A stretch of 37,825 nt of DNA, from the NCBI GenBank assembly GCA_910584285.1, contig CAJTYK010000020.1:1-37825 (forward strand), read 5' to 3'. Position 1 is the stretch's first letter, and each line of letters opens with the position of its first letter. The translations under genes were made by a program, and so were the position numbers. Positions 1 to 7,135 of the stretch are shown piece after piece. This stretch comes from an uncultured Oscillospiraceae bacterium (GTDB lineage Bacteria > Bacillota > Clostridia > Oscillospirales > Oscillospiraceae). The notes under the pieces are model-generated. The model was not told the origin of the DNA, made no database searches, and worked only from the letters and a program-made list of their open reading frames with translations.

Positions 1-341
1 CTCTCGTCGTACATGATATTCCCTCCAATCGTCTCGTCCACCAGCCGAAGCATATCGTCCAGCCGCTGCCGCTTCATCAGCAGCAGGTTCCGGTGCTTTT
101 TCAATGCCTCGGCCCGGTCGTTGTCCGGGGCGGTCAGGATGCGCCCGATCTGCTCCAGGGGCACGCCCAGCTCCCGGTAGAACAGGATCTGCTGTAACGC
201 CGCCATGGCCTCCTCGCCGTAAAACCGGTATCCGGCGGGGGTTACCTCGGTGGGCTTCAGCAGCCCGATCTCGTCGTACCAGCGCAGCGTCCGGACGCTG
301 ACGCCCGCCAGCCGCGCCGCCTGGCTCACGGAATAACGCAT
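1..341 (-). CDS. MerR-family transcriptional regulator, 3'-truncated by the window edge
   Basis: The reverse strand reads MRYSVSQAARLAGVSVRTLR followed by WYDEIGLLKPTEVTPAGYRF, the canonical winged helix-turn-helix of MerR proteins (residues 1-38). A helical dimerisation segment follows (about residues 75-105, with KKHRNLLLMKRQRLDDML). The frame runs open for 113 codons and off the window at base 1, so the effector domain is not visible. ATG at 341 is chosen because a strong AGGAGG lies about 7 bases upstream. The promoter in front has the 19-bp spacer typical of genes controlled by MerR proteins, so autoregulation is likely. The ligand cannot be named. A TipA-like domain layout is possible because TipA regulators begin in the same way. 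Confidence 0.85.
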   Translation of the reverse strand, partial: MRYSVSQAARLAGVSVRTLRWYDEIGLLKPTEVTPAGYRFYGEEAMAALQQILFYRELGVPLEQIGRILTAPDNDRAEALKKHRNLLLMKRQRLDDMLRLVDETIGGNIMYDE

Positions 342-361
342 CCTTCTCACCTCCTGGGGAC

Positions 362-392
362 ACTCTACCCCATGACGTAACGGGAGAGTCAA
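362..392 (-). promoter_or_regulatory. MerR-type promoter/operator with 19-bp spacer
   Basis: On the minus strand TTGACT (387-392) and TAGAGT (362-367) are separated by 19 bp. This over-long spacer is the hallmark of promoters that MerR proteins activate by twisting DNA. The spacer lies inside an imperfect dyad, ACTCT-CCC on one side and GGGG-T-AGAGT on the other. It sits 21-51 bases upstream of the MerR gene start, so the regulator probably controls itself here. Confidence 0.75.
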
Positions 393-410
393 GGGGGTTT
401 TCAAAAATTT

Positions 411-1790
411 TTATGCCCACGCCTCCCGCAGCAGTTCCGCCGCCCTACCGATCTCCTCCATGCCCAGCCCCGCGAAGCCCAGCACCACGGTGGAGAGCCG
501 CGGGGGGGCTGCGTGGCAGTACCGGCTCAGCGGGTGGACGCGGACGGACTTCTCCGCCGCCCGGGCCACCAGCTCCTCCTCGGTGAATCGGGGCAGCGTG
601 AGCAGGAAGTGCAGCCCCCCCTCCGCCCCGGAGATGGACGCGCCGGGGATATTGGACAGCGCCCCGGTGAACAGGGCGCATTTTTTCCGATACAGGTTCC
701 CCGTCCGCCGCAGGTGCCGCCCGTACAGCCCCTGGACGAGAAAGCGGCGCAGGCTCTCCTGCTCGAACCGGGAGACGGTGCACGCCCCATGGGAGAAGGT
801 GCTCCGATACCGCTCCAGCAGGGGGCGGGGCAGGATCAGGTAGGCCACCCGGATGGCCGGGGCGATGGACCGGGAGAAGGTGCCCAGATACACCACCCGC
901 CCCGCCCGGTCCAGCCCCTGCATGGCCGGGATAGGCCGGGACGACCAGCGGAACTCGCTGTCATAGTCATCCTCAATGATCCACCGATCCGGGGCGGAAG
1001 CCGCCCAGTGGAGCAGGCGGCTGCGCCGCCCCACGGGCATAGTGACCCCCAGGGGGAACTGGTGGGAGGGGGTGACATAGGCCAACCCCGCGCCGCTGTC
1101 CGCCAGGGCCTCGGGGCACATCCCCTCCCCGTCCACGGGGAGGGGGACGGCCTGCCGCCCGTGAAGGGTGGCGGCGGCATAGGCGGCGGGATAGCCCGGA
1201 TCCTCCAGCGCCACCGCCCGCTGCTCGGGCAGAAGCTGGAGCAGCAGGGACAGCAGGTAGTCCGCCCCCGCCCCCACCACGATCTGCTCCGGATCGCACC
1301 GCACCCCCCGGTACTGAGCCAGCAGGGAGGCCAGGGCCGCCCGGAGGGGTTCGTCCCCCTGGGGGTGGCCCCGCTGGAGCAGGCCGGGGTTCTCATAGAC
1401 CGCCTCCTTGGTGATCCGCGCCCAGGAGGAGAAGGGGAAGGCGGACACGTCCACCGACGAGGTGGAGCAGTCGAACGCCCACCGGGAGGGGGTTGGGTCA
1501 GCGGCCCGCACCGGCGGAACGGCAAGGCCGGGGGCGGGGGGCAGCAGGTCGGCGCACACATAGCCGCTGCGGGGCTTTGCCAGCACGTAGCCCTCCGCCG
1601 CCAGCAGGGAGTAGGCCGTCTCCACTGTGCTCATGCTCACCCCCGCCAGGGCGCACATACGCCGCTTGGAGGGCAGCTTCGCCCCTGGGGACAGGGCGCC
1701 GGACTGGATAGCCCCGGCGATGTGGCGGTAGAGCTGATCGTACAGCGGCGCGCCGCTGTGGAACACCGGGAGGGGAAAAGATTCGGCCAT
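411..1790 (-). CDS. MocR/PdxR-type regulator (GntR winged helix fused to aminotransferase-like domain)
   Basis: The 459-aa product has a GntR-type winged helix at about residues 10-80 (PLYDQLYRHIAGAIQSGALS, then LPSKRRMCALAGVSMSTVET). A fold-type I aminotransferase-like domain fills the rest. Family motifs are present: DPGYP, YVTPSHQFPLGVTMP and IIEDDYDSEFR. GabR and PdxR use this domain to sense PLP and regulate GABA or vitamin B6 genes. The Schiff-base lysine motif GTFSK reads GTFSR here (codon CGG at 870-872, residue 307), so a normal internal aldimine cannot form at this position. The start ATG at 1790 follows GGAGGTG. The gene is divergent from an ECF S-component gene, its likely target. 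Regulator class is firm; ligand is inference. Confidence 0.9.
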   Translation of the reverse strand: MAESFPLPVFHSGAPLYDQLYRHIAGAIQSGALSPGAKLPSKRRMCALAGVSMSTVETAYSLLAAEGYVLAKPRSGYVCADLLPPAPGLAVPPVRAADPTPSRWAFDCSTSSVDVSAFPFSSWARITKEAVYENPGLLQRGHPQGDEPLRAALASLLAQYRGVRCDPEQIVVGAGADYLLSLLLQLLPEQRAVALEDPGYPAAYAAATLHGRQAVPLPVDGEGMCPEALADSGAGLAYVTPSHQFPLGVTMPVGRRSRLLHWAASAPDRWIIEDDYDSEFRWSSRPIPAMQGLDRAGRVVYLGTFSRSIAPAIRVAYLILPRPLLERYRSTFSHGACTVSRFEQESLRRFLVQGLYGRHLRRTGNLYRKKCALFTGALSNIPGASISGAEGGLHFLLTLPRFTEEELVARAAEKSVRVHPLSRYCHAAPPRLSTVVLGFAGLGMEEIGRAAELLREAWA

Positions 1791-1816
1791 GGGGACACCT
1801 CCAGCGCGGGCCGCGC

Positions 1817-1855
1817 AAACTGACCCTGTAAAAAAGATGAAAACTGGGCCTGGAA
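1817..1855. promoter_or_regulatory. Direct repeats, candidate MocR operator
   Basis: Two related 15-mers in the same orientation, AAACTGACCCTGTAA (1817-1831) and AAACTGGGCCTGGAA (1841-1855), match at 12 of 15 positions. They start 24 bp apart, a little over two helical turns. MocR regulators such as GabR are known to bind direct repeats. The repeats lie in the divergent region between the regulator and the transporter gene, just upstream of the transporter's -10 box. Confidence 0.5.
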
Positions 1856-1872
1856 ACCATGTCAGATGGGTC

Positions 1873-1908
1873 TATAATAGCACCACAACCAGGGGCCGTC
1901 AAGGCCCC
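1873..1908 (+). promoter_or_regulatory. -10 box and leader hairpin for the S-component gene
   Basis: A perfect TATAAT lies at 1873-1878. The expected -35 position (around 1850-1855, CTGGAA) is poor and lies inside the second direct repeat, which suggests an activator-dependent promoter. The leader carries a small hairpin, GGGGCC-GTCAA-GGCCCC (1892-1908), right next to the AAGGAG ribosome-binding site at 1911-1916. Confidence 0.55.
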
Positions 1909-1925
1909 GGAAGGAGCTGGGTAAG

Positions 1926-2525
1926 ATGAACCAATCCAAAGGCAAAAAGGCCGTACTGATGCTGTGCATCACGGCTATGATGGCGGCGCTGGTGGCGGTG
2001 GGCTCCAAAATCCCCGATATTCAGATCCCCTCGCCCCTGGGCACCAACCGCTTCCACCTGGGCAACGTGATGTGCGCTCTGTCCGGGCTGCTGCTGGGCC
2101 CCTGGTGGGGGGCACTGGCCTCAGGGCTGGGCTCCGCCATTTTTGACCTGTTTGACCCCATCCGCATCGCCGAGGCCCCCATCACCTTTATCACCAAGGG
2201 GGTATACGGTCTGGTGGCCGGCGCGGTGTTCTTCAAGGTGTTCCAGGGCAGGAGCAACTATGTCAGCGAGGCGGTGGCCAGCGCCCTGGCGGCGGTGAGC
2301 TACATTGTCCTCTATCTGGCCAAGAGCTTTTTCTACAACGGCCTGCTGATCAAAGGCCTCACCGCCGACGCGGCGTGGCTGGCCGTGCTGGAGCGGATCC
2401 CCACCTCGCTTTTTAACGGCATTGTGGCGGTGATCTTCGCCCCCATCCTGGGCGTAGCCCTCCACAAGGCGCTGAAGGCGGCCCATCTGGAGGAAAAGCT
2501 GCCCCTCCCCTCGAAGCCCGCTTGA
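1926..2525 (+). CDS. ECF transporter S component, possibly for vitamin B6
   Basis: This 199-aa integral membrane protein has about five or six hydrophobic segments. They start with VLMLCITAMMAALVAVG (about 10-26) and include CALSGLLLGPWWGALASGLG (about 50-70), the loop pattern of ECF_trnsprt S components. S components bind one vitamin tightly and share a separately encoded energising module (EcfA, EcfA', EcfT), which is not in this window. The closest context clue is the divergent MocR-type regulator. In Firmicutes such pairs often control pyridoxine uptake (PdxU-type), so vitamin B6 is the best guess but not shown by the sequence. ATG at 1926 follows AAGGAG. Confidence 0.85.
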   Translation: MNQSKGKKAVLMLCITAMMAALVAVGSKIPDIQIPSPLGTNRFHLGNVMCALSGLLLGPWWGALASGLGSAIFDLFDPIRIAEAPITFITKGVYGLVAGAVFFKVFQGRSNYVSEAVASALAAVSYIVLYLAKSFFYNGLLIKGLTADAAWLAVLERIPTSLFNGIVAVIFAPILGVALHKALKAAHLEEKLPLPSKPA

Positions 2526-2537
2526 CGCGGATGGGGT

Positions 2538-2568
2538 CCCCGCAAAGCCGTCCTTCGGCTTTGTGGGG
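2538..2568 (+). repeat. Dispersed hairpin repeat A, copy 1
   Basis: CCCCGCAAAGCCG (2538-2550) pairs with CGGCTTTGTGGGG (2556-2568) around a 5-base loop, a 13-bp stem with one G-T pair. Together with its flanks (about 2531-2585), the same sequence occurs once more at 24701-24731 in the opposite window orientation. In both places it lies just 3' of a gene and in the same sense relative to that gene. Confidence 0.75.
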
Positions 2569-2640
2569 AGAGGAGGGGCAGCGGAGCGGATGAGCTTTCC
2601 CTGCAAGGGGAAGCGAATGAGCGCAGCTTGTCCCGACGAA

Positions 2641-2682
2641 ATGAAAGGCCCCCCGGCTCACGCCGGAGGGCTTTCATTTTTT
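2641..2682 (+). terminator. Rho-independent terminator of the S-component gene
   Basis: ATGAAAG (2641-2647) pairs with CTTTCAT (2671-2677). The inner stem CCC-C-CCGGC pairs with GCCGG-A-GGG (one bulge, one mismatch), the loop is TCAC, and the stem runs into six T residues. It lies about 115 bases after the stop codon, beyond repeat A. Confidence 0.75.
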
Positions 2683-2859
2683 GAGAAAAGAGAGAGGGAG
2701 GATAGAGATTGTCTGGCTTTCTTCCTGACATGATGATAATACCAGACCGCAGGGGGAGAATGTTGGACAATTTAAGAACCTTCTGTGAAATTTTTGTGAA
2801 TGCAGGCAGAACTCGGCAAAAGCCGCCAGAATTCCCCTCCAAAAGTTCCCAAACTCATT
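2683..2859. other. AT-richer intergenic spacer without a recognisable gene
   Basis: This is the rest of the 334-bp gap between the S-component gene and the carboxypeptidase 3' end. It contains a loose inverted repeat, TCTGG (around 2712) and CCAGA (around 2743), around a GATAAT. No ORF with a ribosome-binding site and no clear terminator for the minus-strand gene was seen. Confidence 0.4.
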
Positions 2860-4239
2860 TTAACGCCGGCCCCGGTAGTTGGAGCGCCCGCTCCCCCGCC
2901 GCCCGCCGCCGGAGTAGCTGTACCGCTTGGCCCGGCGGCGGCGGGGCCGCAGGACGGCTATGTACAGGATCAGCAGCAGGATCAACACCACGCCGCCGAT
3001 CACCGCCGCCTTCACCCACCACTTGCCCCAGTAGATCTCAATCTGCTGGACGGTGTACAGGAAGTCCGACCGGGCCACGCTGTCCGCCGCCACCATGTCC
3101 AGGGTGCCGTACTCCACCCCCTCGTATTTCAACGTGACGGTGCCCAGCTTGTCCCCGGCAGTGATGGGGGCCTCGATAGGCTCGGTGGGCAGGTCGAAGA
3201 TCAGCTCCGCCTGTTTGGGGTCGTAGTCCGACGGCATGGTGGCGGAGATCTCCCCCACCGGCTGGGCCAGCACATAGTCCCCCTCGTCCGACAGGGAGAC
3301 CTTCACCTCCCGGAGCACGTCCTCCGTGTCCTGGTTCAATAGGGTGATCCGGTGGAAGTTCTGGAAGGCCCACTCCAGCAGCCGCTTGGACTCAGACAGG
3401 TGCTTGTAATCCCGGTTCCCGTTCGCGTCGGTGACCACCTCCGAGCCCAGCACCACGCAATAGAAGGTGCGGCCCAGCTCGTCCACGGCGGCGGAGGCCA
3501 GGCAGCGGCCCGCCTCCTCGGTGTTGCCCGTCTTGATGCCGATGGCCTTGGAATAGAGGTAGCCCGTAAAGTACCAGCTGCCCAGCAGGCCGTTGGTGGT
3601 GTAGATGGTGCGCTCGGGCTGCATGTTGGTGGCGGGGATGGTGAAGGACGGGGAGCGCACAATGGTGCGGAAGGTCTCGTTGTCCATGGCGGCGTGGGCC
3701 ATGAGGTAGATGTCATAGGCGGTGGTGTAGTGCTCCGGGTCGTGGAGGCCGTGGGGGTTGGTGAAGTGGCTGTCCTTCATGCCCAGCTCCTGAGCCTTGG
3801 CGTTCATCCGGGCGGCGAAGTCCGCCGTGGTGCCCCCCAGGGCCTCGGCCAGAATGTTGCAGGCGTCGTTGCCGGAGGGCAGCAGGTCGCAATACAGCAG
3901 CTGCTGGATGGTGAGGGTCTCCCCCGCCTTGATGTCGGCGGTGGAGCTGCCCAGGGGCAGGTTCACCGCCTGGGCGGAGGCGGTGACAGGGGTGTCCAGG
4001 GCGATCTCCCCCTTGGCCACCGCCTCCAGCACCACCAGGGAGGTCATGATCTTGGTGATGGAGGCGGGGTACATCCGCTGGCGGGCATTGAAATCATACA
4101 GCACCTCGCCGGAGTCGCCGTCCACAATGACCACCGCCCGGGCGTGGGGCTGGGGATCCTCCAGAGCGGCGGCGGGAACGGTGAGGGCCAGGGCCATTAG
4201 CCCTGCCAGCAGCAGAGAAAGAAAACGATATTTTTTCAT
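2860..4239 (-). CDS. D-alanyl-D-alanine carboxypeptidase (penicillin-binding protein, peptidase S11)
   Basis: The 459-aa product is a DacA/DacF-type low-molecular-weight PBP that trims the terminal D-Ala from peptidoglycan stem peptides outside the membrane. A signal peptide spans residues 1-25 (LLLAGLMALALTVPAAA). The three active-site motifs are visible: SxxK as SITK (Ser60, Lys63), SGN in PSGNDACN, and KTG in IKTGNTEEAGR. A beta-rich C-terminal domain follows. Then comes a transmembrane helix (AAVIGGVVLILLLILYIAVL) and a very basic tail rich in Arg, Gly and Ser. This anchor is longer than the amphipathic helix usual for the family. ATG at 4239 follows GGGAG. The long 5' region on this strand contains the hairpin arrays at 4265-4424. 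Confidence 0.93.
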   Translation of the reverse strand: MKKYRFLSLLLAGLMALALTVPAAALEDPQPHARAVVIVDGDSGEVLYDFNARQRMYPASITKIMTSLVVLEAVAKGEIALDTPVTASAQAVNLPLGSSTADIKAGETLTIQQLLYCDLLPSGNDACNILAEALGGTTADFAARMNAKAQELGMKDSHFTNPHGLHDPEHYTTAYDIYLMAHAAMDNETFRTIVRSPSFTIPATNMQPERTIYTTNGLLGSWYFTGYLYSKAIGIKTGNTEEAGRCLASAAVDELGRTFYCVVLGSEVVTDANGNRDYKHLSESKRLLEWAFQNFHRITLLNQDTEDVLREVKVSLSDEGDYVLAQPVGEISATMPSDYDPKQAELIFDLPTEPIEAPITAGDKLGTVTLKYEGVEYGTLDMVAADSVARSDFLYTVQQIEIYWGKWWVKAAVIGGVVLILLLILYIAVLRPRRRRAKRYSYSGGGRRGSGRSNYRGRR

Positions 4240-4264
4240 AGGAATCTCCCGTCATCTGTGCTAT

Positions 4265-4346
4265 AATATCGACAAGCGCCGTGTTACACACGGCGGCCCG
4301 CAGAGCGGGCGGCATTTTGCACAGCAAAATGCCCGTTGTCGATATT
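4265..4346. repeat. Cloverleaf-like hairpin array 1 (four-way junction, triloops)
   Basis: An outer 11-bp perfect stem, AATATCGACAA (4265-4275) with TTGTCGATATT (4336-4346), encloses three perfect hairpins with no spacer between them. They are CGCCGTGT-TAC-ACACGGCG (4277-4295), GCCCGC-AGA-GCGGGC (4296-4310), and GGCATTTTGC (4311-4320) with GCAAAATGCC (4324-4333) around ACA. Only G4276 and CG at 4334-4335 are unpaired at the junction. All loops are exactly three bases. There are no G-U pairs, so the strand that acts (if it is RNA) cannot be told. A TGCTATAAT extended -10 box overlaps the left arm (TATAAT at 4262-4267). It could be a structured leader RNA or a DNA palindrome element. Confidence 0.8.
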
Positions 4347-4351
4347 ACAGG

Positions 4352-4424
4352 ATAGTGAAAACCGGCTATGCCGGTTTTGTGCCGCAAAATGCGGCACGCA
4401 AGCCGCTTAGCGGCTTGCAACTAT
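4352..4424. repeat. Cloverleaf-like hairpin array 2
   Basis: This has the same plan as array 1, five bases further on, with unrelated sequences. A short outer stem, ATAGT (4352-4356) with ACTAT (4420-4424), encloses three perfect abutting hairpins. They are AAAACCGGC-TAT-GCCGGTTTT (4358-4378; 9 bp), GTGCCGCA-AAA-TGCGGCAC (4379-4397; 8 bp) and GCAAGCCGC-TTA-GCGGCTTGC (4398-4418; 9 bp). All loops are again three bases. A single unpaired G follows the left outer arm in both arrays. Function is unknown. Confidence 0.75.
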
Positions 4425-4466
4425 GCTATAATAGAGTGGCGTGCGGCCCCGCGGCCTGTCCGCGGG
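4424..4466 (+). promoter_or_regulatory. Extended -10 promoter and leader hairpin upstream of the HhH gene
   Basis: TGCTATAAT (4424-4432) is an extended -10 element directly after array 2. The same nonamer precedes array 1 at 4259-4267. No convincing -35 box is present, as extended -10 promoters allow. The transcript would start near 4439 and carry a hairpin, CCCGCGG (4448-4454) with CCGCGGG (4460-4466), before the gene at 4546. Confidence 0.45.
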
Positions 4467-4545
4467 CGGTATCAGCATTATTATATCAGAAAGTGTGCCC
4501 CGGCGCAACTGGGGGATACAGGTTTCTGCGGAGGAGGAGACGTGG

Positions 4546-4920
4546 ATGAAGCAGTCAGGCGCGGCGCGCCGGGTGTTAGCTGTTATCATGGCGGCTGGGG
4601 CCGCCATGAGCTTGTGCTTCGCAGAGCGAAGCACAACGGTCGCGCCTCTGGATCCCGTTCCCCGGACGCCGCCGGCGGTCTTGTCCGCTCCGGCGGGCAC
4701 GGTGGATGTCAATACCGCGGAGCTGGAGGAGCTCATGACCCTGCCCGGCATCGGGGAGGCGCGGGCCCAGGCCATTCTGGACTACCGGGCAGAGCACGGT
4801 CCCTTCCGCTATCCCGAGGAGCTGATCCGGGTGAAGGGCATCGGAGAGGGAATCCTATCCGGAATTTTAGGGCAGATTACAACAGGAGGTGAAGGCGGTG
4901 CCGAGGATTCTGGTGGTTGA
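4546..4920 (+). CDS. ComEA-like helix-hairpin-helix protein, secreted or membrane-anchored
   Basis: The 124-aa product starts at ATG 4546 after GGAGGAGG. An N-terminal hydrophobic segment (VLAVIMAAGAAMSLCF, about residues 10-25) is followed by a proline-rich linker. A tandem helix-hairpin-helix domain follows: VDVNTAELEELMTLPGIGEA, then RAQAILDYR, FRYPEELIRVKGIGEGILSG. This matches the DNA-binding end of ComEA, the surface DNA receptor for natural transformation, but it lacks the longer ComEA N-terminal region and no comEB/comEC genes are here. The stop overlaps the response regulator start by 23 bases, so they are probably co-translated. A competence role is plausible but not shown. Confidence 0.8.
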   Translation: MKQSGAARRVLAVIMAAGAAMSLCFAERSTTVAPLDPVPRTPPAVLSAPAGTVDVNTAELEELMTLPGIGEARAQAILDYRAEHGPFRYPEELIRVKGIGEGILSGILGQITTGGEGGAEDSGG

Positions 4921-5590
4921 CGACGAGCGCGTCATGGTGAAGGGCATCAAATTCAATCTGGAAAACGAGGGCTACCAGGTGGAGACCGGCTCCGACGGGG
5001 AGGAGGCAGTGGACAAGGCCCGCACGGGCCAGTTCGACCTCATCATACTGGATCTCATGATGCCCAAGATCGACGGGTTGCAGGCGTGCATGAAGATCCG
5101 GGAGTTCTCCAACGTGCCGGTGATCATGCTGACGGCCAAGGGGGAGGACGCGGACAAGATCATGGGCTTTGAGTGCGGGGCGGACGACTACATCACCAAG
5201 CCCTTCAACATCCTGGAGCTGAAGGCCCGCATCCGGGCCCTGCTGCGCCGGGCCGCCTCCTCCGCCCAGCAGCAGCAGAAAGCCGACCGGCTCACCCAGG
5301 GCAGTATCACCCTGGATCTGGCGGAGCGGGCGGCCTGGCGGGACGGCAGGCCGGTGGATCTCACCGCCAAAGAGTTTGACCTGATGGTGTTGCTGATGCA
5401 GAACCCGGGCCGGGTGTACAGCCGGGAGAACCTGCTGAACCTGGTGTGGGGCTATGAGTATATCGGCGAATTCCGCACCGTGGATGTGCACATCCGACGT
5501 CTGCGGGAGAAGCTGGAGCCCGACCCCGCCAACCCGGAGCACATCCTCACCAAGTGGGGCGTGGGGTACTATCTGGCCAATCATTCGTAA
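4898..5590 (+). CDS. OmpR/PhoB-family response regulator
   Basis: The 230-aa product has an N-terminal receiver domain (about 1-120) with the acidic pair D8-D9, phospho-acceptor D52 in ILDLMMP, and the Thr and Lys of MLTAKGED and YITKPFN. A C-terminal winged helix follows, including DLTAKEFDLMVLLMQNPGRV and FRTVDVHIRRLREKLE. GTG at 4898 is chosen because AGGAGGT occupies 4884-4890, seven bases upstream. An in-frame GTG at 4889 overlaps that site and is unlikely. The gene is followed 90 bp later by its histidine kinase. The architecture resembles PhoP/WalR-type regulators, but targets cannot be inferred. Confidence 0.93.
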   Translation: MPRILVVDDERVMVKGIKFNLENEGYQVETGSDGEEAVDKARTGQFDLIILDLMMPKIDGLQACMKIREFSNVPVIMLTAKGEDADKIMGFECGADDYITKPFNILELKARIRALLRRAASSAQQQQKADRLTQGSITLDLAERAAWRDGRPVDLTAKEFDLMVLLMQNPGRVYSRENLLNLVWGYEYIGEFRTVDVHIRRLREKLEPDPANPEHILTKWGVGYYLANHS

Positions 5591-5591
5591 G

Positions 5592-5662
5592 CCGCGAAGC
5601 CGTCTGGCCGCCTCGCGGAGAGAGGGCGCGGGCAGGCGCTTTTCAGGGAAGCCGCCCGCGCC
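5592..5662 (+). repeat. Intercistronic hairpins between regulator and kinase genes
   Basis: Two inverted repeats fill the 90-bp gap. The first is CCGCGA (5592-5597) with TCGCGG (5613-5618). The second is a perfect 9-bp pair, GGCGCGGGC (5625-5633) with GCCCGCGCC (5654-5662). There is no T-tract, so they look like RNA-stabilising or attenuating structures rather than a full terminator. The GGAGG site of the kinase gene follows directly. Confidence 0.5.
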
Positions 5663-5680
5663 GGGAAAGGAGGGATCGCC

Positions 5681-7135
5681 ATGACTACAGCGGCAAAGCA
5701 GCAGGGCCGGGAGCCCCGTGTCCCCTTTTTTCGCAGCATCCAGGCCAAATACGCCCTGACCTACCTGCTGGTGGTGGCGGCCATCCTGATCGTGATGAAC
5801 ACCTACCCCCTGCTGATGGTGGAGAACATGGTGTTCTCCTCCAAGGAAAGCAATCTGAAGCGGCAGGCCCTTGTCATCGGCTCTGCCCTGGCGGTGTCTG
5901 AGACCCTCACCCGGGAGGGGGTGGAGCAGACCATGGCGGTGCTGGAGAAGGCCCAGGGCACCCGGGTGCTGGTGGCCGACGCCTCCGGCCTCATCCTGTA
6001 TGACAGCTCCACCCTGGACAACCGGCTGGGCGACTACGCCCTCATGGGGGAGGTGGTGGCCGCTCTGCGTGGGAAGGACGTGGCCCGCAGCGAGTACCGG
6101 GAGGGGGCCATCCGCTGCCGGGCGGCGGTTCCCGTGCTGTACCACGGGGCCACCCTGGGGGCGGTTTACCTCTATGAATACGACGCGGAGCAGGCCCAGG
6201 TGCTGCTGTCCATCCAGTCCAACCTGCGGTACATCTCGCTGGTGATCGGCGTGGTGGCGGCGGCGCTGGTGCTGCTGCTGTCCAAGGCCCTGACCCGGAG
6301 CACTGGGCGGCTGCTGTCCGCCATCCGCCGGGTGCGAGAGGGCGAGTACAGCCACCGGGTGGACGCCCGGGGAAAGGACGAGATGGCCCAGCTGGCCGAC
6401 GAGTTCAACCAGCTCACCCACCGCTTGCAGACCACGGAGGAGGCCCGGCGGCGCTTCGTGTCCGACGCCTCCCACGAGCTGAAAACCCCCCTGGCCTCCA
6501 TCCGCCTGCTCACCGACTCCATTTTGCAGAACGACAGCGTGGACATGGGCACCGTCCGGGAGTTCGTGTCCGACATCGGGGAGGAAGCCGACCGCCTCAC
6601 CCGCATCAGCGAGCACCTGCTCTCACTCACCCGGCTGGACGCGGGCCCGGAGCGGCAGCGGGAGCCGGTGGAGCTGGGGGCGGTGGCGGAGAAGGTGGCC
6701 CATATGCTCACCCCTCTGGCCCAGGCCACGGGGGTGGAGCTGAAGTGCCGCATCGAGCCCGCCTGCGCCCTGCTGGCCACTGAGGACGACGTCTACCAGG
6801 TGGCCTTCAACCTTATCGAAAACGCCATCAAGTACAACCAGCCCGGGGGCCGGGTGGACGTGACGGTGCGGCGCTTGGGGGGCAAGGCGTCCCTGGTGGT
6901 GTGCGACACCGGGGTGGGCATCCCCCCGGAGGATATGCCCAAGATCTTCGACCGGTTCTACCGGGTGGACAAGGCCCGTTCCCGGGCCGCCGGGGGCACG
7001 GGTCTGGGGCTGTCCATCGCCCGGGACACCGCCCGCCTCCACGGCGGGGACATCAAGGTGGGGCCCAACCCAGCGGGGAGGGGCGCCCGGTTCGAGGCGG
7101 AATTCCCCGCCCTGAAGGAGGGGGACAGGCCATGA
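5681..7135 (+). CDS. Membrane sensor histidine kinase
   Basis: The 484-aa product has transmembrane segment 1 at about residues 24-47 (YALTYLLVVAAILIVMNTY) and an extracytoplasmic sensor region to about 185. Segment 2 (SLVIGVVAAALVLLLS) leads into a HAMP linker (RVREGEYSHRVDARGKDEMA). The HisKA box SDASHELKTPLASIRLL carries the phospho-acceptor His265. The ATPase domain shows the N box NLIENAIKYN, G1 box DTGVGIP, F box FDRFYRVD and G2 box GGTGLGLSIA. It is the partner of the upstream response regulator. ATG at 5681 follows AAAGGAGG. The TGA stop overlaps the next gene's ATG. The signal sensed is unknown. Confidence 0.95.
   Translation: MTTAAKQQGREPRVPFFRSIQAKYALTYLLVVAAILIVMNTYPLLMVENMVFSSKESNLKRQALVIGSALAVSETLTREGVEQTMAVLEKAQGTRVLVADASGLILYDSSTLDNRLGDYALMGEVVAALRGKDVARSEYREGAIRCRAAVPVLYHGATLGAVYLYEYDAEQAQVLLSIQSNLRYISLVIGVVAAALVLLLSKALTRSTGRLLSAIRRVREGEYSHRVDARGKDEMAQLADEFNQLTHRLQTTEEARRRFVSDASHELKTPLASIRLLTDSILQNDSVDMGTVREFVSDIGEEADRLTRISEHLLSLTRLDAGPERQREPVELGAVAEKVAHMLTPLAQATGVELKCRIEPACALLATEDDVYQVAFNLIENAIKYNQPGGRVDVTVRRLGGKASLVVCDTGVGIPPEDMPKIFDRFYRVDKARSRAAGGTGLGLSIARDTARLHGGDIKVGPNPAGRGARFEAEFPALKEGDRP

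Noticed and set aside
513..1823. Long plus-strand open frame (436 codons) antisense to the MocR gene
   Set aside because: It is Gly/Pro/His-rich with no ribosome-binding site. High GC makes long shadow frames, and the minus-strand protein has clear motifs.
4265..4346. A tRNA gene, because of the cloverleaf shape and 82-nt length
   Set aside because: There is no T-arm GGTTCRA, no seven-base anticodon loop and no 3' acceptor pattern; all loops are three bases.
4889..4897. GTG at 4889 as the response regulator start
   Set aside because: It overlaps the AGGAGGT ribosome-binding site; GTG at 4898 fits the spacing and family N-terminus.
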